The position numbers and the translations under genes are program-made. This document shows positions 1 through 12,300 of a DNA stretch of 64,000 bases, piece after piece. The stretch is from assembly GCF_910592395.1 (NCBI RefSeq), contig NC_088308.1, positions 13,533,001 to 13,597,000 on the forward strand, written 5' to 3'. The notes beneath the pieces were generated by a model. That model had not been told where the DNA came from, did no database searches, and saw only the letters and a list, made by a program, of their open reading frames with translations. Every line of letters starts with the position of its first letter. The stretch's first letter is position 1. This DNA is from Lineus longissimus. Taxonomy: Eukaryota; Nemertea; Pilidiophora; Heteronemertea; Lineidae.

Positions 1-1440
1 TTCACGATTTTCATGTAAGTAGAGAAGGTTTGTATGAGATACTAAAATGTTCTCTAAAATCCACAGCAAGCTTTCATAATGCAGGATATTAGTTAGTTTC
101 GAAAGTTTCTGGTGTTTTTTCCCTCGAAAACAGGCCGATCAGGTTCATGATGTCATGACCGTGTACACGGGTAGTGGCAACCCATCCCAAGCTGAAGTGA
201 AGAATGCATAGGCATGCATGCTTGTGTATCAATCTACGATACATGCTCACGCTAAGGTCATGCATGTCTAGGCTACCTTGCGTCTCTACCTACCATGTGT
301 CTACCATTACCAATCCTCAACCAAGTCTACAAGTAGACTAAACTTAGTACAATGGTTCTGGAACAATTCCCCACTGGACATTTGCCCCCCCCCCCCCCAC
401 GCCAATTGCCCCCTGCCCCCAGGACTATCCCCCTACAGCCCTAGGACAATTGCCTCCAGACGAGTGCCCCCCCCCCCCCCGCCGGAAATGCCTCCTGGGC
501 ACCTGGGGGGTGGGGGGTGGGGGGCGTTAAGGAGGTAAAATTATGGGGGGGGGGCAGTTGGAAGGGTGTGCTCTGATGTGAGGAAAATAGTCCAGGGGTC
601 CCTGTCAAAAGGAGTGAAAATATGAGGCAGAAGTCAGGGGCGGGTAAATATCTGGGGAGGTAATGTACATTTAGGCTATGGGGAGCAGTTAATGAAGGGC
701 AATTAGCCTAAATGGAAATGGTCCATGGGTAAAGGAAGAGTAGGAGAACGAAGGGGGTAGGAGAATGAACGGGGGGGGGGGGGGGGGCTAGATTGCCCCA
801 GACCTGTTTCTTCTCAAAATGTCACTATACCGGTACCTTGCATGTGACAAAAACCCCTAGACTTAAGCCCTACTATTAGCCTAGACTGTAACCACGCCCC
901 TCACATCACTCATGCAATACATGTTACTACGCTCCTATAGTGAGCACTTCAAGGGAGCACAGAGTCTGGTTTTGAGAGATACTAACCTAAGCCTATCTAT
1001 TAACTAAACCTAGAACACTAAGTTCGTGGGGAGAAGAAATTTGAAGAAATTCCTGGCCGCCCACCTTTAAAATCGCACGACAGGCCCATACCATAATACG
1101 CCCGTCTTGCGACACAGGCTTATAAGAATTAGGTGTATTTAGACATAAGAAGCCCAGGTTTATCCATTAAATATCACTTCATAAGGGTATGGGTGAAGGA
1201 GGAAGGCAGATTTGGAGGTTGATTTTTTTTTTGAAAAATCACAAGCGTTTCCAAAATAACCTGACACAGGGTGGCCAGTAAGGAAAAAATAATCAACAGT
1301 GAACTGGTCAATGAGCGGTTTATTAACTTTTGAACTCTGACTTCAGTGAACTTGAGAATTAGGCAAGCCAAAAACTGCTGTGAAATGGATGTACGCGTAT
1401 CATCAGTAGGATTTATTACATTATTTTCACTTTCAGCGTC
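1..1440. other. Non-coding, homopolymer-rich stretch
   Basis: No supportable gene. The stretch holds several pure C or G runs: C14 at 385-398, C14 at 467-480, G10 at 545-554 and G17 at 771-787, with G-rich purine sequence around 500-790. The short open frames here read through these runs and have simple composition, so I do not call them. Confidence 0.6.
385..787. repeat. Cluster of poly-C / poly-G tracts
   Basis: Two 14-base C runs (385-398, 467-480) are followed by G runs (545-554, 771-787) within 400 bp. The switch from C-rich to G-rich on one strand means each strand has quadruplex-capable tracts. Run lengths are likely polymorphic and prone to sequencing error. Confidence 0.8.
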
Positions 1441-2954
1441 ACACCCAAGTGGTGACCGTAATTTTCTAAAGTGAGCTGCCCAACTGATCTGCTACAATTT
1501 AATAGCATATGAAAAGAAAAATCATTCCTTAACTTTTAAATTTTGACCTCAGTGACCTTGATGCAAAGGCCAGGGGCCATTGTGCTCACCGCATAAACAT
1601 TTAGTAGACAATTCATGCTGGTAAAGAATATTGAAACGACTAGGGTTTTTGTTCATCATATTTGTTTTTAATGACAACACTACCCCTGTCTACCCCAGGT
1701 TTTTATGTGTGATTTAATAGTTTTGTGTGTGATGATCATGTCTGAAAGTATAATTTTCTTTCAACCTGTTGTGCTAACATTGGGAGAACCATCTTTGTTT
1801 ACATACTTCAGATATCAATTGGTTATGAGTATTTGGAGCATTTTGATTGGTTTAAAGTCTGCTACTCCAGTTGTAATTTCCTGAAAGTTCTCACTCATGT
1901 GTAAGGGAGTAAAGATCATCTAAATTCAGTACCTTATAGATATATTATGCTATTCAAAGCCAGGCACTTTGGGTAATATCACTTGTAGGATGTATTGAGC
2001 ATATTTCTGCTAGGAAACTTTAATTGAGTGTTTTATAGTTTGTACACAGTTCGTTTTTGCCATGCATTGTGGGTGAGCATCTTATTTGCATGCTGCTATT
2101 TAAAGGGCAGCACCCCTTTGATTGATCAGATTGACCCACGCCGCGCTTAGACGCGAATCTCTCCACTAGATGATCCCGATATGATGCCAACCCTTTATGT
2201 TGAGGACATATCGTCCACGAACAACCGCTGCCGTCAAGATTCAACATCCGTTTCCTTTGTTCCAAACTTCACGTCAATCTCCCTGTGCTTTCCACTTGCA
2301 TCCATTTTACATTTTGAAGACTGCTCATAATGTCATGATAATGAGGATGTCTTATGTTTCTTGTATTTCACACCCTCGGCGGCATTTTCTGCGAAAGCCG
2401 CATTTTCTGTAACTGTATATTCATTATGTAATGGTGTTGTAACGGATTGGAGATGAAGCAGGTGTTTGTACATAAATTTTAGTAAACTCGATTTACCTTG
2501 TTTGGTTTCTTATTTGAGTTAGGCGTCTGTGGACAGCTCTGTATGTCCCAGTGGATCCTCTCAACTCCCCTTTCCTGGCAGTATCATATCTCTGGCCCCC
2601 AAGGTTGTGCCAATATAGCCAAATGAAAGTTTTTTGTTATTTAATCTCAAACGAACTTAAAAAGTAGGTCAAATCTAAAACCCACGTGACTTAAAGTACT
2701 GTATGATGGTTAGATGTACCCATGATATAAAATAGTTGGCAATCGGGCAAGTAGTTAAGCAATAATCGCATTTCTAAGGTTTTCAGATCTGGCTCCCTGG
2801 TGGCCAAGGGGTCAATCAGTCCCCGATATCACTTTGGTTCCTGAGATATCCCGACTAAAGGGAACCGCACATGTGTACTGAATGTGCGATCAAACAGGTC
2901 ACTGCAGTTAAGAAATGTGACATAGTTAAGGCCTAACGACTGATTTATGTGCTT

Positions 2955-2983
2955 TGACCTCTGTGACCTTGAAAAGTAGGTCA
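2955..2983 (+). promoter_or_regulatory. Nuclear-receptor half-site cluster in family A repeat
   Basis: TGACCT at 2955-2960 and TGACCT at 2964-2969 form a direct repeat with 3-bp spacing (DR3 type). The second extends to TGACCTTGA, the complement of the TCAAGGTCA extended half-site used by ERR/NR5A monomers. An AGGTCA follows at 2978-2983 in the opposite orientation. The same cluster recurs at 18915, 19227, 26628, 58007 and 61879. Function is not shown. Confidence 0.35.
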
Positions 2984-3406
2984 AATCAAACACATTTGAG
3001 ATCTGATGTATCCTTGCTTGGAGTAGGTGCCATCAAACTATTATCGAAAACAAGCCACTAAGAAGCGAGCTATTGCACTTTTAACCTTGTCAGTTTTGAC
3101 CCCCTGAAGGTCAAGTCAAGAATCAGTTTAGACTGAAATTCTGCATCAGAGGTTATCTGATGTAGGGGGTCATGTGTTCAAGTTTGAAGTTCATAGCTTT
3201 AACGGTTAAGAAACGTGCCACAGTTACAGTCAAATAACCAATTCATGCTATTTTACCTCTGCAACCTTGAAAAGTAGGTCAAATCAAAACCCTGTATGAT
3301 ACACATGTATGTTTATATGTATCCTTGCTTGGACTACCTAGCATCAGAAATTTAGTAAAAATAAGTCGCTTAAAGGTGATTAATCATACCTTTTAGGTTT
3401 TAACTT

Positions 3407-3426
3407 TTGGCCCCCTGGTGGCCAAG
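3407..3426 (-). promoter_or_regulatory. CTCF-like motif inside family A repeat
   Basis: On the minus strand this reads TGGCCACCAGGGGGC, identical over 15 bases to the core of the vertebrate and fly CTCF consensus. The same string recurs in family A units at 20125-20144 and 61722-61741, and with one flanking change at 24011-24029. The match is seen; binding is inference. Confidence 0.4.
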
Positions 3427-5689
3427 TTAAGAATGAGATCTGACCAAAAGTCAGTGTCAGAAGTCATCTGACCTAGGGGGTCATGTGTACAAAGTTTCAA
3501 GTTGATATAATAGCCCTAGCGGTTAAGAAACGTGCCTCTATCTCTGAAAGAGAATATAGATGACGCCGAACGTCGTTGATTGATGCAGGACACTGCAGTA
3601 TTGTATAGACTCCCCTATGACGAGAGAAAATAAGGTCAAACCAAAAATTTGTTTGATATACAATGTACCATCAGGTAGGCACACTAACAATATGAATTTC
3701 ATTACATTCCGTTGAGTTGCATAGGAGTCACTTTTTTTCTTTTTTTCAGCCAACAAACCTTGCTATGCTTGGGTAAAAGAGTAAATCGGTTGGACCAACT
3801 TTCAAAAGTGAACTGCGACTACGGATATGCTATACATTTACCACATATGAAAATAAAATCTTAAAGCAGTCCCCAGTGTGAGTTTTTATCTCATTAGTCA
3901 AGAAAAGATAAGGTCAAATCAAAGGCTTCTGAGATATATGATGTACCCCTCAGTAGATACACTTACCATAATAAACTTCTTGAAATTCTGTTGAGCTGTA
4001 AAGGATTCATATCATTTTTTCCATTTTCAGCTAGTAGAGAAGCTCTGAATCGGACCAGGCTGATTTTCGAAACATGCATACTGATATGCCATACATGTAC
4101 ACATCTACCAAATATGAAAGGAAAATCTTGAACCAGTCTCCAGGACAAACAGACAGAAAGAACCAGAGGAAGACAATACCCCTCAGTCATGCTGGTGGCA
4201 GAGGGGTAAAAACCATTGTGAATGACAATTTTTCCTCTAGGTCTTGAACCAGACAGGCTAACATGTAACTAAGGGATCATCTCTAAAATATTCATAGAAA
4301 TTAGCAAATAGCTTGACGCTTTTTCAAGAAACAAATTTTTGTTTCTGATCAACATATTTGCTGCCTGCCCAAACAAAATACGAGGACACAACACAAACTC
4401 AAACTAGAGCAATGTGGATGGCAAAGCCATCGCAAATCTCCCCCCTTTTGAAAAGCAGGGACGTTGAGGTGGATATATTTTTATATGGATATGTTGTCTT
4501 GGTGTGTGTGATATGGTGTTAGAAGTTGAGAATGTGTTTGAGCTGAAGTTGAGATGTTCAGAGACTTCAGCATTTGAGGGTGAAGAATTTGAGGCTGAGG
4601 TGATATTGTACAATGAAAATATCAATAACAATGAAACGGTCAGGTGCCATTATTGTAGACTGATAATTAGATCACTGAAACCGCCAGGGGCCACTGTGCT
4701 CAAGTATAGATATTAAGTGGACAATGCATGCTGGTTGAGAAACGTGCTATACATAATATATAGCCAAATGGAAATCTTATGCAAGTTAAATATGTGACCT
4801 TGAAAAGTAAGTCAATTAAAAAACCCATGTAACACATACTTTATGGTGGTTAGATGTAGGCCTACCTATGATATCCGATTGGTTGCAATCGGACAAGAAT
4901 TTAGGCAATCATAACGTTTTAGTTTTTTTCCAAATTTGGCCGCCTAGTGGTATAGTGATAAATGAAACGGAACCGAACATTTGGCCCTGCGATGACCTGA
5001 CAATATATGGTACATATGTATCAATGGTCACTGTAGTTAATTCATATCCTTGCTTGGAGTACCAACCATAAAATTATTATCAAAAACAAGTTACTAATAA
5101 GCGAGATATTACACTTTTTACCTTTTCAGTCTTAGCCCACTGATGGTGAAATGAAAAATAAGATCGAACCCAAATTGGGTGTCAGAGGTTAACTGACAAA
5201 GGGGGACATGAGAACAAGCTTTTAAATTCATGGCTTTAGCAGTTAAATGAAAAGGAGAGGGGCCATTGTGCTCACCGTATTGATATTTGGTGATTAGGAA
5301 TTCATCCTGGTTAAGAAACATGCTACATGTAAACGTATATAATGTAGGTCAAAGCAAAGTCCTTATGACATGTAATGTATCTTTGCTTCGTGTACCTGCC
5401 AGAAATAATATTATTGAAAACTACTGACTAGTAAACAAGAAATTGCACTTTTTACCTCTTCAGTTTTTGCTCTCGGGTGGCCAAGTCGATAATCAGATTG
5501 GACCAAATTCAGTGCAAGAGGTTATATGACATAGGGATCAGGTGTACCAAATTTCAAGTTGAAAGCTTTAGCAGTTAAGAAATATGCCATAGTTACACTC
5601 AAACGGCAAACTTTCGCCTCCATGACCTCTATGTCTATGATCTTGAAAATTATTATTTAGAGTATGACACGATGACAAACGGACAAATC

Positions 5690-6010
5690 ACAAACCGAAC
5701 CGCGGTCCGTGACCTAATAATTGTTGGTTCATACAGCCAGGTCCAGAAGTATGTATCGGTTTTGGCAGTTATGGACCGATAAGGAAACGGCCAGAAACCA
5801 ATAGTCGTATTACGCGGTTCGTACCTCTATCTATAGCCGCGATGACCTAGGTTTTGCGATGACCTAGGTTTTGCAGCATACAAACCGAAAAAAATTATGT
5901 TACGGACCTACGTCGTTGTCACTCTCAGTGCCGAATTTTCCAGAGAAAATCCCTGGATTTAGACACCCTACTTATAATTGAAAATATAGATAGGAAAAAG
6001 TGCTCAAATA
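5690..6010. other. Non-coding stretch, nothing recognised
   Basis: Contains a short duplicated segment (GCGATGACCTAGGTTTTGC at 5839 and 5858). No gene-like frame and no terminal repeats found. Confidence 0.5.
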
Positions 6011-6569
6011 TGTTTATGATGTACATAAACATTGTTAGTAATGATACCAGCTGCATCATGCTTGGCAGCATCACCATCACTGTCACTGGATTGTCGCTCA
6101 TCACTGGAATTATCTGATATGTTCATTAGCATTTGGGTATCACTACCCCCCCCCCCCCCCCACTACTATACCACTATGTATATCATCATGTGCATCGGGC
6201 ATAGGATCATAGTCATCATCAGAATCTGAGTCTAAATCACTTATTTCCTCCTCAGAATCGCTATCAGCAATGATCGCTACAGCTTCATCAAGATGCATTT
6301 TCCTTCTACTTGCCATTCGCAACTTGAAACAATTCACAACTTTCAATCAAAAAGTTTGGCTAAAACTTGTTCAGCAACATCCAACGGACAGCACTGCAAT
6401 AGATGGCCATGACCTCCTTCTACACGAATGCGCTAGTTAAAAACGTATGGGGTGAAATCTCGTGGTTGAAGAGCGAACTAAACGTTGAATACAGCGTTGG
6501 CAGCAATCCCCGCCTACGGCAGTGACCAACACAGGCGGGACTTCCTGCTTACGGCAGTGAAAGGGTTAA
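6010..6569 (-). mobile_element. 5' fragment of a piggyBac-like DNA transposon
   Basis: The right edge on the minus strand reads TTAACCCTTTCACTGCCG (TTAA at 6566-6569), the typical piggyBac arrangement of a TTAA target followed by a C-rich inverted-repeat end. About 250 bp inside it the minus strand opens a transposase N-terminus (ATG at 6314-6316). The far end and the rest of the transposase are missing, so this is a truncated copy. Family B repeat sequence begins immediately to the right. Confidence 0.65.
6012..6316 (-). pseudogene. piggyBac-like transposase N-terminal fragment
   Basis: From the ATG at 6316 the minus strand encodes MASRRKMHLDEAV followed by a very acidic Asp/Ser/Glu segment (SDSEEEISDLDSDSDDD). 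This is the standard N-terminal composition of piggyBac transposases, upstream of the catalytic domain. The frame runs into a G16 run (C16 on plus, 6146-6161) and changes frame there. A second acidic, Ser-rich stretch continues to a stop near 6012. The catalytic Asp residues and the Cys-rich C-terminus are absent, so it cannot be a working transposase. The assignment rests on composition plus the TTAA-type terminus, not on catalytic motifs. Confidence 0.55.
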
Positions 6570-7480
6570 GAGTACTGACCGTCGATCATGGCCCGAACCG
6601 ATGCTACGATACAAACTGAGGATGATACGAACCCACACAAACAGGGAAAATGATGACAGACCGCGTCCTCACCAATGACATGATGCCGGGCGGGCGGGGA
6701 AAACATTTATTTAATTCAGAACACAGGGATATTTTGGCCTTCATTGTACCTACGTGATTGGCAGCAATTAACAACCTGGAAGATAATAATCCAACGCTCC
6801 CAACAACATTGTAATCCTACATGCAATTTCTGTACTGGCAAACTTGCAAACTTGCGGCAACAACCTACCAATGGCGGCCTAACAAAAAATAACTTACATC
6901 CTCACATCCAGTTCGATCTAGAATCAGCACCTGCTTTTCCCTATGCTATTCACAACGCCATCTTTTGATTTGACCTGGAATCGGGGTCGCCTGGTTTTAG
7001 ATGTCAGTCGTATCAAATTTCAACATCTTGCCAATATATCGATGGAATTGTCACTCTAAATCATGTAGGGCTATTTAACCTTATCAAACCTTTCTTGATC
7101 CCGGTGATTTTGATCTTCAGAATTGCCGCTGAAACTTCTTGGAGGGCCACTGAGTAGTCTGCTGCTTTGACAAATAAGCTTTCACTGCCGATCATGACGT
7201 CAGGAAAGAGCTGTCAATTAATGACAGGCCGCATGAAAATCGACTTTCCTTCTTTTTTGAAGAATTACACATCTATTTAAAGAATTAAATAGTAAACATT
7301 TCACCCAAATTTTATTTGCAGACTCTCTCAAAACAAATATTTGAGGTAAGATAATTTTGTTGAGAGAAAAGAAGTGAAAACCGCATGGCACAAAGACTGC
7401 CTTGTTGGTCACTCTAGAACGTTCTCCACCGACAGAGTCTGGAGATGCAACTAATCAATATGCAAATAAACACCCGTTTT
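6570..7480 (+). repeat. Family B dispersed repeat, copy 1 (left part)
   Basis: Closely matches the reverse complement of 21270-22045. Shared landmarks include GAGGATGATACGAAMC (6619), CATTGTACCTACGTGATTGG (6742), TGTACTGGCAAACTTGCAA (6832) and GACAGGCCGCATGAAAATCG (7220). A more diverged third copy is at 24500-25530. Several weak frames exist but are not shared between copies, so I regard it as a non-coding transposon-derived repeat. Confidence 0.75.
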
Positions 7481-7569
7481 TTATCATTAAGATGTGTACC
7501 TCGGAGTAATCAGCCTATAGTTTTGTTGCTTTGTGCGTATTAGAGCAGGAGCCAGAGGGGTCGAGGGTA

Positions 7570-8085
7570 GCTGAAAAGCTAACCAATTTTGTTGAGTATT
7601 TTGATATTCTATACATATCCGAGCATATAGAAATGTACGTCTGGCTGGTCAGTTGTGGTGGGTGTGGCCGTGGGGTCCACTGAAAGGCTGCCAAAAAATA
7701 AGCTAGATTAGCTCATCAGCTAACTGATTAAAATCAACTCCAACATGTTCGGTGTACCCCACGGTATCTTGAAATGCAACTGCCAGACATTTTCAGTGGT
7801 GGGATACCCTTGCCAGACTTACATAACTGCCACCCTAAAAGTAACCTAGGTTAGCTGAAAAGCTAACCAGACAAAATTTGCTGGAAAACGTTCGTTATGA
7901 CCCCATGTACCATGAATGGCCACTGCCAGACATTTTCAGTGGTGGGTTATCCCTGCCAGACACACCCAAAAACCCCGCCCTCAAAAGTGACCTAGATTGG
8001 CTGAAAAGCTAACCAGAAAAAACTTGCTGGAAAATGTTCGTTATGACCCCTCATATCATGAATGGCCACTGCCAGACATTTTCTG
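7570..8085 (+). repeat. Tandem repeat of ~146 bp, about three copies
   Basis: GCTGAAAAGCTAACCAG begins at 7854 and again at 8000 (146-bp period), with a more diverged copy from 7570. Each unit also carries CACTGCCAGACATTTTC (about 7788, 7921, 8067). The segment GGTTAGCT-GAAA-AGCTAACC at 7850-7869 is a perfect 8-bp hairpin with a GAAA loop. Confidence 0.65.
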
Positions 8086-8170
8086 TACATATACACTGCA
8101 CATTTTTGGGCAGTTTAATTATCTTTGAGTGAAGTGTACCTGTGTGTTCCGTGGAATGCATCATTGCAAA
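8086..8170 (+). repeat. Family B repeat, segment left of BEL-1
   Basis: CACTGCACATTTTTGGGCAG through GTGGAATGCATCATT matches, in reverse complement, 21135-21215 of family B copy 2. The match resumes right of BEL-1 at 17094, so BEL-1 is inserted in this repeat. Confidence 0.7.
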
Positions 8171-9014
8171 TGTTGGTGACCAATTCAAATAGTCTGAACC
8201 TCTCTAATTTGTGCTGTCCTGTACTGCCATCTGGCTATAGGATTTTTAACCTGTTCTGGGCATGCTCAGGCAGTTGCAATTCGACCTCCATTTTTCCAAC
8301 TTCTCCAACATAACCATAATTTTCCGCCTTTTTTACAACTTTCAAACCATAAATTACCAACAAACTGTAAGTACAGTATATTCTCCCAACATCCAACGGG
8401 TCCATGAGGAAACCAGCCCTGTAAAATATTTAGTCGCCCTCCAACTTCAAGTACCCCGCTGATACTACACACAGTGATGATCAGCATATTTACCTTATCT
8501 ACCTAATGGCCAGCGTAACCAGTGATAACACTCATGACTAATTTACTGTGATGAGGCAAAATTTGAAGTAATTTGGTCGACTACAAGGCAACCAGGATGT
8601 GATAGCAAGATCGGTTATGTAACAACATATGTTGACCTCAGCGTTTGGTCCGGCAACTCAGCAGGAGGTTACCTGGCTCAGATAAGCTGAGAGCTAAAGT
8701 CAATAAACTGTTTCTCAGAAACTCTCCCCTCATCAAATATCCATCCCCGGCATCTAAGGCATTTTTCATTAGTTGGTGGGGGATGGTTAGGAGATAATTT
8801 TTACAGGGCTGGTTTCCTCATGATTTACCAAAAAAGTACAAATTAGGGTGGTTTATTTCAACATTGTTGCTTGCCTCATCTAGTCCACGTTTTGTGTACA
8901 GTGCATTTGCACTTGTATTACGTTGTGTATACATTCTCACCAACTTTTCAATATAGAACTAAAATTACTACAAATTCTTCCTTTAAATCATTTCTGTTGT
9001 GCTTGTCACGCACA
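8171..9014 (+). repeat. BEL-1 left LTR, interrupted by a MITE
   Basis: Matches the right LTR almost base for base: 8171-8402 pairs with 16670-16901 and 8823-9014 with 16902-17093. The MITE at 8403-8822 splits it. The remaining 424 bp equals the right LTR length exactly. Confidence 0.9.
8403..8822. mobile_element. 420-bp MITE with 24-bp perfect inverted ends, no target duplication
   Basis: Starts CATGAGGAAACCAGCC and ends with the reverse complement; the inverted ends are perfect over 24 bp. The right LTR of BEL-1 supplies the empty site: it reads GGTC-ATTT where this copy reads GGTC-[420 bp]-ATTT, with no gain or loss of flanking bases. Partial copies lie at 39007-39136 (left part) and 57299-57595 (right part). 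No coding capacity. The parent transposase is unknown. Confidence 0.8.
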
Positions 9015-9344
9015 AAAAGTAATTGATGTCAAAGTTATTTAGCACCTTCATACCAAATTTTGTAAAATGTTTTGAGCACAGTGCATACATTTGTGTGCAT
9101 CCTGTGTACATTCTGTACGGTGATGTACATTTGTGTACATCACGATTGGCTCATGATTTTACAGTGTGTCCCATGTTATCATAAATCATAAACTTATCAT
9201 AAACTTCTAAATTTCTGGATTTTGCAATCAACCTTTTTATATTTCTGCATTGGGCAATCAAATTAATATTTTAAACAATAATCTCTGTGAGCCGAATTGC
9301 CTCTCAACCCTTGCCCTTCGTGACGTCGCCACCTACCGTCCGAG
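9015..9344 (+). other. BEL-1 5' untranslated region
   Basis: AT-rich leader between the LTR and the first gag codons. It has repeated TGTACATT/GTGTACAT words at 9070-9140. No frame, and no clear tRNA primer-binding site. Confidence 0.5.
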
Positions 9345-12300
9345 ATGGCTGAACCAGACATGAAGTCACGTTTGAAGAGACTTCGATCAACGCACGCAGC
9401 CAACCTGACGAAGCGGTGTAACTGGGCGATACAGAACATGGCGGATGACCAGTCGAAGAGTACGTTGAGGGATTCAGCAGACGTGGTACAGTCCGATCTT
9501 GACACGCTGGTAGCCACCCAGGAGATGTACCTGTCTACTCTACCACCAGATGGCCCTGAGGTCCAGACCGTAATCGACTGGATGCAAGCTAGGATGGACA
9601 TTGCTAGGCAAGTTCTACATGATGTCACTACCCGTTTGATGTCGCCAGGCCTCCGTTCATATACCGCCACCGATGCAAGTTCCCTCTCGAACATTGACTC
9701 CAATCCCAACTTAGACGAAACCCAATTCACGACAACACAAAAACAACTTCAACAAGACATCAGAATGGTACAGAAGAAGGCTTCAATCAAGGCTGAGATG
9801 AATGCGTTCCGACTTCAAGAAGAGGTAGAGTTGGCCAAGCTGAAGCAGTTGAATATTGAAGACTGGCTAAAAGATCACAAACCTCCACAAGTAGTGCGTC
9901 CCAAGGTCCCGATGGTACAACCAAGCCCTGCAACCAAGGACAAGCAGCCACGAGTAGTCAAACCAGCGATGAAGAGGGATACATTCCACAAACAGCCTGT
10001 AATGCCCAACCAAGCAGCGCCAGTTCCAGTCTTCCAGCCGAGCATTGTCCAACCAGCTAATGTGATGACCAGCCATGCATCACCAGTACCCCTCTTCCTG
10101 CCGAGTACCGTCCAATAAGCTTATCCAGGATTTGATCATCACCCCTCTGTATCAGAACCTACATGTACCAGCCATGTTAACCCCGCCAGATTTGAGATGC
10201 CTCCATGGGATCCACGACCACCGATAGACAAGTGGATAGACAAGTTGGTCTCTGGCCAGGAGACGGTGTTGCCGGTGCCAAAGAAGAGCCTAGCTGAGGA
10301 CCACTTGTTGGCTGCACTGGTCAAACTGGAGATCGACAGAGGTCTTCCTGCTACCAAGATTCCGACATTTGATGGTTCCCCCCTCCTATGGCCAAAGTTC
10401 GTGGAACAGTTCTTCACACACGTCCACAGTAAGCCTGGTATAGATGACTTGCGTCGGATGGACCTGTTGCAGTCCCACGTCTCCAACCAGGCCCACACCA
10501 TGATCCGTGGAATCGGTTTTAGCGGACGCTGCTACGCTGACGCCCTGAAGGAATTCAAGAGAGCGTTTAGACATAGGAACAAGGTGTCCCGGGCCTATCT
10601 CGACGTTATCACAACAGGCAGCACAGTACCATCTAAGAGCCCAGCAGCCCTACGCCACTTTTACGTAGACGTCAGAGATTGCATCATCACCCTGACTCAG
10701 CTGAACTACACGACAGACATGCAGGGGAAGGATCTTCTTGTTAGAGTTTCACGTCGCATTCCAGTCGACAGTGTCAGGTATTGGCATAAGCACATCACCA
10801 GAATCTCCAAGTCCAGAGAACCATCGATCCTAGACCTTCAGGACTGGTTGAAAGAGTGCGTTGAGACCGAGTTCAACCCATATGCCATATGTTTAGAAGC
10901 TTCAAAGGGGAAGTCTACAACCGCCCTTTCCTATAGTACCAGGAAGCCAAACGACAAGTCTGAGAAGTCTGATAAAGCAGCTAAGCCAGACATGTCACCA
11001 AAATATGTCAAATACTCAACCAGGCCACCAGTGTCATCTAGAAATAGCAAGGATGGTGCAGCCAAGCCGAAGCCAGCGTTCAACCAGGATAGAGATAGAA
11101 AACCGCCTGTCTCATGCCCGCTCTGCAACGAAGCCCATCGTCTATACCGATGTTTTCGGTTCGTCAACAAAAGACCCAAGGAGAGACGGAAGATTGCTGC
11201 CGACGCCAACATCTGCCTTAACTGCCTGCATTCGACTCATGAGCTGAGCAAGTGCCTGTCTACCCTCAGATGCCGTGAACCAGGTTGTCAAGAGAAGCAT
11301 CACACCTTGCTACATCCTGATGGAACTACTGCGAACAACTATGCCAACGTCACTGGAGATGCCAGCAGAACTCCCAACCGTGCTTATTTCCAACTCGTTC
11401 GAGTCAACGTCAGCGGCAAAAATGGAAGATGCATTCCTACCGTGGCCATACTAGACTCCGCCAGTGAGATCACTGTCATTCATCAGCACCTAGCCCAGGA
11501 CCTTGGGTTGAACGGGAAACCACGAGATCTCACCATCAAGACGATGAACGGGGGGGGGAATCCTCATCCAAGTCACAGATCGTATCTTTCAACTTGAGAG
11601 CCGCCGGTGAAGAATCTGCCCAGGTGCTGAGAGTTGCTTACGCGTGGACCGTGGATGTTGATGCTTTTCGATGCCCACCTCAGATGATTTCACCGTCTTG
11701 GAATCACCTCCAGGGACTTGGCCTGACGGATATCTATGCTGCTGAGGTCCAGATGCTGATTGGAGTTGACGTCCGTTTCGCCCACATTCAGACCGATACC
11801 AGGATGGGAGATGAGACCGCGCCACTAGCCATCAAAACCCCTCTTGGTTGGATGTTCATGGGAATGTCGAAAGCCGATAATTCACGAAAAGCCGTTGCCA
11901 ATATCAACCTCATTGTCAGCAGAGACCAACAGCTACATCAAGATGTCGAGAAGTTCTGCCAGACAGAGTCCTTTGGTGTCGCCTTCGCCACAGAAACCCC
12001 ACTTTCTGCACAAGACAAGAGAGCTGCCAAGATCCTTGAAGAAACAACACGTCTCGTTGATGGCCACTATGAAGTTGGTATGCTCTGGAAGGATCCTGAC
12101 GTTGCTCCACCTAACAACAAGCACATCGCTGTCCGCCGGTTCTATCTCCTAGAGAAGCGTATGAAGAAAGACTCTGAGTACAAGTCCCTGTACTCTGACA
12201 CGCTGAATGGCTACATTGACAAGGGATTCGCCAGGAAGCTGTCCATCATCGAAGCAGAGAAGATATCACCCAAGACTTGGTACATTCCACATCATGGCGT

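Larger units (their letters stand above)
1550..5680 (+). repeat. Family A tandem/dispersed repeat block, largest copy
   Basis: About a dozen degenerate units follow one another. The recurring landmarks, in order, are GACCTCTGTGACCTTGAAAA then GTAGGTCAAAT (e.g. 2955-2987, 3258-3285, 4797), a TATCCTTGCTTGGAGTACC segment (3010, 3320, 5045), a CCCCCTGGTGGCCAAG segment (2791-2809 degenerate, 3407-3426 exact), and AAGAAACGTGCC (3210, 3525). Neighbouring units are about 300-310 bp apart, so the block looks tandem. Some units open with a GGCCAGGGGCCATTGTGCTC segment (1567, 4684, 5253). No credible reading frame. Other copies lie at 18.8-20.3, 23.9-24.5, 26.1-26.96, 61.6-62.1 and 63.5-63.8 kb. Confidence 0.8.

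Noticed and set aside
278-538. Pro-rich 86-codon frame on the plus strand
   Set aside because: Composition is produced by C/G homopolymers; no splice sites, no domain.
4504-4716. Glu-rich 70-codon plus-strand frame
   Set aside because: Lies in family A repeat sequence, ends in the repeat's own landmark, and is not shared by other copies.
6143-6163. Gly run at the end of the piggyBac-like fragment as a real protein feature
   Set aside because: Encoded by a C16/G16 homopolymer; acidic coding sequence resumes in another frame after it.
9263-9730. 155-codon minus-strand frame over BEL-1 gag
   Set aside because: Antisense shadow of the retrotransposon coding region.
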